DNA from: Thermacetogenium sp. UBA4966
Lineage (GTDB): Bacteria; Bacillota; DSM-12270; Thermacetogeniales; Thermacetogeniaceae
Direction: 5' to 3'
NCBI GenBank assembly: GCA_002397275.1
Contig: DHAA01000047.1
Coordinates: forward strand, 1 to 45,706
DNA: 45,706 bases
Both the position numbers and the translations under genes were made by a program. The notes under the pieces are model-generated. The model made no database searches, was not told the origin of the DNA, and worked only from the letters and a program-made list of their open reading frames with translations. Below are positions 41,415 through 45,706 of the stretch, in pieces; the stretch's first letter is position 1, and the number at the start of each line of letters is the position of its first letter.

Positions 41415-42440
41415 TCAACACAAAAAACAATCCGGCAACTCATCATTTTCCTTTATATAATTATATGTCCTCTGCAGAGATTCCCTTGGTTTTACTCCTT
41501 TCTCCACCGCTTCGTCATATTCATTTAACCAGTATTCTTTTAGATCGTATTCAAACAACAGTTCCAGCAGTATAAACAAAGATACCTCGCTGTTCCGCTT
41601 GATATTGTTATTTTTAAAATATTTAATGCCTTTTTCATATTCACACAATTCAATATATAACCTGAAAACCGTTTCCACCAAATTATTAATTTTTTCTTCA
41701 CGCTCATAATCGGAATGAGAAGAAAAGCATGATTCCTTTGACGGATTTGCTTTTTTCCGTTCCAATTCCGCTTTTAAAGCCATGCCTTGCTCAATAGCAA
41801 TTTCCTTAGAATCCGGATATTGGAGATTCTCCATCATTACATTTATCAAAAACGAGGGTAATGTTTCCCTGTCGGCTGTACTGTTAATAACCAGCGCAAG
41901 AACGGATTTTACCGATTCTTTGTTTATACCGTGTCCCAGTTTCCTTTTGATCACAATATCCAGCAGAGTGGTTTGCTCTATACCGACCGATTTAAAGGGG
42001 TCTTCCGTGCTAAAAATATAATAAGCGCAAGCATAGCATAGCATCTCATATAGTTTTTCAAGTAAAGCAGTCGCGGTTCTCCCCTCTTCACCTTCAAGGG
42101 GTACTTCTTGTAAACTCTTGATATAGGCCTTTACTTTAAATCTCCATTTCGGCCTCTCTTTTTTGTGGATAAAATTGTTCGGGGCAAAGTAATACTGGTT
42201 ATATGCAAAATCGATAAACTGCTCAATATCCGGCTTTAAATCATTTATATCTATCTGCCTGTTCCGTACTCTGTCCACCCTTTTCAAGCGCAGCTGCAGA
42301 TGCACATCCTGAAGCAAGGCATCGATCTCCTTTTCTTCACGCAGTTTCTTGGGCATGGCCTTGTACATTTCCGATATAAGCAATCTCAAATCTTCCTCAT
42401 TATACTTTTTTAGCAGTGCTCTCAGCTCTGATACCAGCAT
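41415..42440 (-). CDS. Hypothetical protein, helical, 341 residues
   Basis: A well-formed gene: ATG 42440 with TGGAG upstream, normal codon use, no breaks. The protein opens with a predicted helical segment (LVSELRALLKKYNEEDLRLLISEMYKAMPKKLREEKEID) and continues mostly helical, rich in Leu, Glu and Lys; a charged low-complexity stretch lies near residues 230-250. It ends CFLC. I recognise no family, catalytic motif, signal peptide or membrane segment. Its place among toxin-antitoxin-like genes suggests accessory DNA, and it reaches within about 50 bp of duplicated block A. Confidence 0.72.
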   Translation of the reverse strand: MLVSELRALLKKYNEEDLRLLISEMYKAMPKKLREEKEIDALLQDVHLQLRLKRVDRVRNRQIDINDLKPDIEQFIDFAYNQYYFAPNNFIHKKERPKWRFKVKAYIKSLQEVPLEGEEGRTATALLEKLYEMLCYACAYYIFSTEDPFKSVGIEQTTLLDIVIKRKLGHGINKESVKSVLALVINSTADRETLPSFLINVMMENLQYPDSKEIAIEQGMALKAELERKKANPSKESCFSSHSDYEREEKINNLVETVFRLYIELCEYEKGIKYFKNNNIKRNSEVSLFILLELLFEYDLKEYWLNEYDEAVEKGVKPRESLQRTYNYIKENDELPDCFLC

Positions 42441-42560
42441 CGTTCAACACTCCAATACATATAGATATAGGTGTTTTCAACCTGAATTGGGGGATTACCG
42501 CCAAAGCCAGCATACCACAAGAAGGCCGGACAGTCGATAAAAATAGCGCTTTATAACACT

Positions 42561-42626
42561 TAACTGTTACATAAAGCAATTGACTAAATCCATTGCGGCA
42601 AATCTCTCTCATTCTTATGCTTGAGC
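42561..42626 (-). pseudogene. Relic of a HEPN gene start
   Basis: On the minus strand the codons read Q-A-stop-E-stop-E-R-F-A-A-M-D-L-V, which aligns with Q-A-Q-E-W-E-R-Y-A-A-M-D-L-D of the truncated HEPN gene at 40749-40922; the DNA is also alike (AATCCATTGCGGC in both). Two stops show it is dead. It lies 120 bp upstream of the hypothetical gene and may mark a third or fourth former MNT-HEPN module. Confidence 0.65.
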
Positions 42627-42678
42627 TAGATTTTTAGAGAGTATGAGAGAGTATGGGATTCTGCTGCGAAAGTTGGAG

Positions 42679-43089
42679 TTATTCCATCTGTAAAAACTCC
42701 GCCGCAGTTACCATTTTTGGACGGGTTATGCCCGATTTCAGAAAATCCTTATCGCCGGTAAGTATTCCATCCACTTTCGAGGCAACTGCGGCACGGAAAA
42801 TTGGGCGATCATTCACGTCCCGGATATTCTTTTCCTCTACCGTGTTTTCTTCCATGGGCGGCGTTGACACAATTTCTACCGACAAGACCAGCATGGAAAC
42901 AAAACGTTCAAAGTCCGGTATTCTGTGCTGAAATTTTCGGTTGTAAACCCGTCTCATTTCATCCAGTGAATAGTCGCAAACAATGGCGCTGTAAGGCGGA
43001 GAGAAGGCCTTCATAAACGCGCGTGCCGGCACGCTATTTTGAAAAAGTGCAGCGGAAATCAGAATATTGGTGTCAATCAGATACCGCAT
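42679..43089 (-). CDS. PIN-domain toxin-like RNase
   Basis: A roughly 136-residue PIN protein of the putative-toxin group. Acidic metal ligands are visible: D7 in LIDTN, an acidic residue in SLDEM, and the pair in RDVNDRPI and GDKDFL. PIN toxins cleave RNA. The ATG at 43089 overlaps the antitoxin stop (GTGATG), so the two are translationally coupled. Together they form a type II toxin-antitoxin pair of the PIN/AbrB kind. Confidence 0.88.
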   Translation of the reverse strand: MRYLIDTNILISAALFQNSVPARAFMKAFSPPYSAIVCDYSLDEMRRVYNRKFQHRIPDFERFVSMLVLSVEIVSTPPMEENTVEEKNIRDVNDRPIFRAAVASKVDGILTGDKDFLKSGITRPKMVTAAEFLQME

Positions 43090-43358
43090 CACTCGTTTTC
43101 CTCGGCGCGCATTTTCGCAATCAAATCGACCACATCATCATCTGAATGCAGACCGGCCTTCTCGGCATCCCCATCCATAGCGGCTTGCAGTATCTTCATG
43201 GCATATATGGCGGAGTTCATCATGACGACCTGATTATCCTGAAGAATCAATGTGACCCTGTCGCCTGTTTTGACGCCGAGTGCATCTCGGATGTCCTTCG
43301 GTAAAGTAATTTGTCCTTTCGCCATCACCTTGGCATTATCAACGAGGATGTTTTCCAT
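43089..43358 (-). CDS. AbrB/MazE-type antitoxin
   Basis: An 89-residue protein. The first 50 residues form a swapped-hairpin AbrB domain (KVMAKGQITLPKDIRDALGVKTGDRVTLI), which binds DNA. The C-terminal tail (DDVVDLIAKMRAEENE) is the probable toxin-neutralising part. AAAGGAG lies upstream of the ATG. It precedes and overlaps the PIN gene, and would repress their common promoter. Confidence 0.92.
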   Translation of the reverse strand: MENILVDNAKVMAKGQITLPKDIRDALGVKTGDRVTLILQDNQVVMMNSAIYAMKILQAAMDGDAEKAGLHSDDDVVDLIAKMRAEENE

Positions 43359-43529
43359 AAAATATATCTCCTTTCATAAATCGGCTCAGGAATTCCCTAC
43401 ATTCCCTACTAATATTATATGCAATTTTATTTCAAAAATCAATTTCAACCAAGGCATTCGCTCCAACTAAAAATTATTGGAAAGCAAATGAAAGCAAAGG
43501 GTTGTGATTTGTTTTTTTGTAAAATATGG

Positions 43530-43535
43530 TATAAT
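43530..43535 (+). promoter_or_regulatory. -10 box upstream of the plus-strand MNT gene
   Basis: TATAAT at 43530-43535, 46 bp before the ATG, preceded by a T-rich segment with TTGTTT about 15 bp upstream as a weak -35 candidate. The gene's GGAGG follows at about 43571. Confidence 0.45.
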
Positions 43536-43581
43536 GTAATATCAGCACGAGCACGATGAGAAAACAGAAGGAGGCGACTCC

Positions 43582-43950
43582 ATGACCGTCCATATTATCA
43601 ACTTTGACGCTATTTTTTCAGAAGAACGGCTTGATTATATTACGCAAAGGGTTGCTGAAGAAGCGCGGACGGTTTTCGGCAATACGCTTCGTGAGGTGAT
43701 TCTGTACGGTTCTTACGCGCGCGGAGATCACAAGCATTGGTCTGATGTGGACATTATGATTCTGGCGGACATAGACGACCTCACGGCTAAAAAACTTGAC
43801 AGGGAGCTTGCAAAACGGCTGTCCAATTTAGATTGCCGTATGAATATGCTGCTGTCCATTATTGTAGTGCCGTTTTCACGTTTTAAATATTTTAATGAAT
43901 ACTATCCATTTTATATGAATGTGCGAAAGGAGGGAGTAAGGATATGCTGA
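43582..43950 (+). CDS. MNT-type minimal nucleotidyltransferase (antitoxin-like)
   Basis: A 122-residue protein with VILYGSYARGDHKHWSDVDIMIL, the GSxARG...DxD nucleotidyltransferase motif, and a third acidic candidate in LDCRMNM. AAGGAGG precedes the ATG. It ends FYMNVRKEGVRIC, like the MNT at 44505 (FYQNVNREGVVL), so these two are closer relatives than the one at 40915. Its stop overlaps the start of a truncated HEPN gene. Confidence 0.9.
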   Translation: MTVHIINFDAIFSEERLDYITQRVAEEARTVFGNTLREVILYGSYARGDHKHWSDVDIMILADIDDLTAKKLDRELAKRLSNLDCRMNMLLSIIVVPFSRFKYFNEYYPFYMNVRKEGVRIC

Positions 43951-44063
43951 ATGAGCAGCAGGTGATTTTGTCGAAGCTTCGTCTGCAAAGTGCGAACGGG
44001 GATTATGGGGTGTTCCTTTGCGTATTGGCATGCGTTTCGCCTGGGTCATGCCACTTCATATAA
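43944..44063 (+). pseudogene. Truncated HEPN gene following the plus-strand MNT
   Basis: ATG 43944 overlaps the MNT stop. The first 18 residues (MLNEQQVILSKLRLQSAN) look like a HEPN start, but the frame then runs into GVFLCVLACVSPG and ends at 44063 after 39 codons. The change coincides with a 19-bp sequence (44005-44023) that occurs exactly again at 45147-45165, where a RelE-like fragment is also cut. Replacement of the HEPN body by a repeated element is likely. Confidence 0.6.
44005..44023 (+). repeat. 19-bp direct repeat, copy 1
   Basis: ATGGGGTGTTCCTTTGCGT, identical at 45147-45165. In both places a recognisable toxin-antitoxin gene ends where the repeat begins. Confidence 0.8.
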
Positions 44064-44112
44064 AAGCAAAGGGTCGCTGGGGACCCCGGATGGGCAGGAC
44101 AATTACTTTTAA

Positions 44113-44520
44113 TTAGGAAATATCATTCCATCGTTCTTCCAAATATGGACGTATGCTATCTAAAACTTTTTTTGCCTTTTTCAACTGTTCCTGGGCCTTT
44201 TTCTTGGACACTGTGAAAAAATCCTCATAATCCGCTTTTTCCCGGAGCCTGTATGCTGTATCTATCATTTTTGAAAGTGATTTATCAAAAACGCCCTCCT
44301 TAATATAGTGCCGGTTAAAATAAGCGATAACGCCGGAATGCTTACCGGAATCAAAATGGTCTAAAGCAGTAACTGATCGAAGTGCATGGAAAATTGAATA
44401 ATAGGAACGATTAATGGATGCCTTAAACTGCTTTGCCTTAAGTAAAATACCTGCTGAGCGCAACTCTTCTTCTGCTCTTCGGAAACGGTACTGTGATAAC
44501 TCCTTTACGCGGCCTTCCAT
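44113..44520 (-). CDS. HEPN-domain protein (toxin of MNT-HEPN pair)
   Basis: A 135-residue helical protein from ATG 44520. HEPN signatures: YRFRRAEEELRSAGILLKAKQFKASINRSYYSIFHALRS, where the R-N-R-S-Y-Y...H pattern holds the Rx4-6H RNase motif (INRSYYSIFH). It overlaps the MNT gene by 16 bp, so the pair is coupled. In such modules the HEPN RNase is inactivated by AMP addition from the MNT partner at the tyrosine next to the catalytic Arg. This is the only complete MNT-HEPN pair in the window. Confidence 0.9.
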   Translation of the reverse strand: MEGRVKELSQYRFRRAEEELRSAGILLKAKQFKASINRSYYSIFHALRSVTALDHFDSGKHSGVIAYFNRHYIKEGVFDKSLSKMIDTAYRLREKADYEDFFTVSKKKAQEQLKKAKKVLDSIRPYLEERWNDIS

Positions 44521-44831
44521 AAAACCACTCCCTCCCGGTTTACATTCTGATAAAACGGAAGTACATTCTCCCATTTTTGGAACTGTTCATACTCTATATC
44601 TATGACAGAGAAAACCCTATCATATTTCAAATTCATATCCACGATAAACTCGGATAATTTATCTTCTAATTCGTCATCCAATGCGCCATGTGTTAATAAT
44701 GCAATGTCAATGTCCGATTCCTCAGTTTGCGTGCCTCTTGCAACAGATCCATATAACACAATACGAACCAGAGATCTCTCCATAATCGCTAAAAGCCCAT
44801 TCACAAATTCTATCATCATTTCTTTTTCCAT
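44505..44831 (-). CDS. MNT-type minimal nucleotidyltransferase (antitoxin)
   Basis: A 108-residue protein with IVLYGSVARGTQTEESDIDIALL, the GSxARG...DxD motif, and a third acidic candidate in YDRVFSVIDIEYEQF. AAAAGGAGG lies upstream of the ATG. It pairs with the overlapping HEPN gene. Duplicated block B lies about 115 bp upstream. Confidence 0.92.
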   Translation of the reverse strand: MEKEMMIEFVNGLLAIMERSLVRIVLYGSVARGTQTEESDIDIALLTHGALDDELEDKLSEFIVDMNLKYDRVFSVIDIEYEQFQKWENVLPFYQNVNREGVVLWKAA

Positions 44832-44947
44832 ACGGCCGCCTCCTTTTATGGCGTATTATACCAATTTATAAGTATCAGTCAATTTATAAAACTGTGGCAA
44901 AATAAGATGGAGTTTTATTAAGTTCAATTCCTCTTAGGTACGGCTTT

Positions 44948-45037
44948 AATTATATCACAATATCTTCCATTCAGCTATAGCCTAATCAATTTTTGTGCCA
45001 AGAAGGCTATCCTATCGCCGCAGACCACCGCTTCGCT
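44948..45037. repeat. Duplicated block B upstream of an MNT gene
   Basis: The second copy of block A (41265-41363), about 90 bp, with several small gaps. It contains the same TATAAT on the minus strand and ends with the same CGCAGACCACCGCTTCGCT. Confidence 0.7.
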
Positions 45038-45070
45038 AGAAGATCGATAGCTGATCCTTATCATTCAGCA

Positions 45071-45148
45071 GGTACCAAAAAGTTTTCCGGTAAATTAACA
45101 GGTCTTTTCCGCTTACGCATCGAAAATTATCACAGAAGCTATTTTGAT
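45071..45148 (+). pseudogene. RelE/ParE-like toxin fragment
   Basis: The plus-strand codons read GTKKFSGKLTGLFRLRIENYH, close to the LSGKLKGLxRLRxGDYR segment near the end of RelE/ParE toxins. No start or N-terminal part is visible, and the fragment ends at the 19-bp repeat at 45147. Assignment rests on about 20 residues. Confidence 0.45.
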
Positions 45149-45165
45149 GGGGTGTTCCTTTGCGT
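45147..45165 (+). repeat. 19-bp direct repeat, copy 2
   Basis: Identical to 44005-44023; sequence on either side is unrelated. Confidence 0.8.
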
Positions 45166-45238
45166 GCCCGTCTCGGTTGCGCAGGGGTAGAGCATTGTGA
45201 ACAGCCGAGAAAAGCAGGGATAAATGGGAGATGAAAAA

Positions 45239-45364
45239 ATGTCCGGGTTAAGCTATAAGGAATTCTTAGAAGCGGCAAAGGCGCGTTTAAGCGGTCTTTC
45301 GGCAGAAGAACTGAGACGGATCATTCTGAACCGGGCAAGGGCCTCTGGGGTGGAGTTCCAGTGA
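45239..45364 (+). CDS. Small protein, 41 residues
   Basis: ATG 45239 has GGGAG eight bases upstream. The product MSGLSYKEFLEAAKARLSGL continues SAEELRRIIL, an amphipathic helical small protein of a type often seen beside accessory genes in Clostridia; I do not know its function. It is followed 28 bp later by the partial gene at the window edge, with which it may form a unit. An ATG at 45224 in the same frame is possible. Confidence 0.55.
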   Translation: MSGLSYKEFLEAAKARLSGLSAEELRRIILNRARASGVEFQ

Positions 45365-45392
45365 TAATCCCAAACCTATTTTTATAACTTTT

Positions 45393-45706
45393 ATGATGGT
45401 GGTTTTATCGAATGAAGGGATTCACGCCAAGATGCTGCAGGAGCAATGGGAGGCGGCTATCGGAAATACGGGTTACCGCAGAGACGGAGCACGCGTGGCG
45501 AAATATCGCCGGGTAAGCGCTTATATCATTAAGAACTATATGCGTCTGGATACAGAACAGGAAGAGTACTACTTAAAGTGGTGCGTAAATGAGATAGGAA
45601 GCAGGGTGGATGCAATCGTCAGCAACAAACATCGGGGCAGCTATAATAAAGCGGCGGGGCTCTTGGTCGCCATGGCGGAGACTTTGGCCGACAGAGGGAA
45701 AAAACA
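45393..45706 (+). CDS. Hypothetical protein, cut by the window edge
   Basis: 104 codons are open from ATG 45393 to the edge. The product contains QWEAAIGNTGYRRDGARVAKY, YMRLDTEQEEYYLKWCVNEI and a basic KHRGSYNKAAGLLVAMAETLA, so it looks like a real helical protein. There is no clear ribosome site before 45393; ATG 45432 has GGGATTCACGCCAAG before it and is an alternative. Such basic helical proteins occur next to the small 41-residue type upstream; function unknown. Confidence 0.55.
   Translation, partial: MMVVLSNEGIHAKMLQEQWEAAIGNTGYRRDGARVAKYRRVSAYIIKNYMRLDTEQEEYYLKWCVNEIGSRVDAIVSNKHRGSYNKAAGLLVAMAETLADRGKK

Noticed and set aside
1..45706. rRNA, tRNA, integrase or transposase genes
   Set aside because: None recognised on either strand, although repeats and broken genes on the right suggest past mobile activity.

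Overview
The window looks like the chromosome of an anaerobic Gram-positive bacterium of the Clostridia. The pointers are a complete selenoprotein-dependent amino-acid reductase (grd) operon, non-pyrrolysine MttB-type corrinoid methyltransferases, sigma-54 control, an ECF-type transporter and strong GGAGG ribosome binding sites. Species cannot be fixed from the sequence alone. No rRNA, tRNA or CRISPR array was seen.

Left part (1-8530, minus strand): one operon read from about 8494 downwards. It holds two tandem ADP-ribosylglycohydrolase paralogues (one with metal ligands lost), a ribose-type ABC transporter (ATPase, permease, lipoprotein receptor), a divergent pseudouridine-5'-phosphate glycosidase (PsuG) homologue, a PfkB sugar/nucleoside kinase, an MtaA-like zinc methyltransferase of the UroD fold, and at the edge the start of a corrinoid protein. 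A sigma-70 promoter with a palindrome over its -10 box precedes it. The set suggests uptake and dismantling of a ribosylated compound, perhaps a methylated C-nucleoside (inference).

Middle left (8670-16130): a SAM methyltransferase, an ECF T-component with a broken ECF ATPase, a Dcm-type cytosine methyltransferase with Vsr endonuclease, a DegV protein, a SprT-like metallopeptidase and a fused MsrA-MsrB.

Core (16147-40202): a methylated-amine/betaine island. One operon (mttB2, corrinoid protein, mttB1, a HyuA-like ASKHA protein, MtgA-like methyl-THF methyltransferase) and a BCCT transporter each follow a sigma-54 (-24/-12) promoter; a third such promoter precedes mttB3 plus a second corrinoid protein. 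Between them lies a PAS/AAA+/Fis sigma-54 activator whose reading frame is interrupted by an in-frame TGA followed by a SECIS-like hairpin, so it may be an undescribed selenoprotein regulator. Next comes trxB-trxA-grdA-grdC-grdD-grdX-grdI/E/G-grdH/B/F, with two clear selenocysteine codons, and a GntR regulator beyond it. Together these could demethylate a betaine-like substrate, send methyl groups to tetrahydrofolate, and use the electrons through thioredoxin to cleave an N-methylated glycine reductively to acetyl phosphate.

Right part (40203-45706): a cluster of small toxin-antitoxin-like modules, namely three MNT nucleotidyltransferase genes with intact, truncated or relic HEPN partners, an AbrB/PIN pair and a RelE-like fragment, together with duplicated blocks of about 95 bp and short direct repeats. 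It looks like a region of repeated gain and decay.
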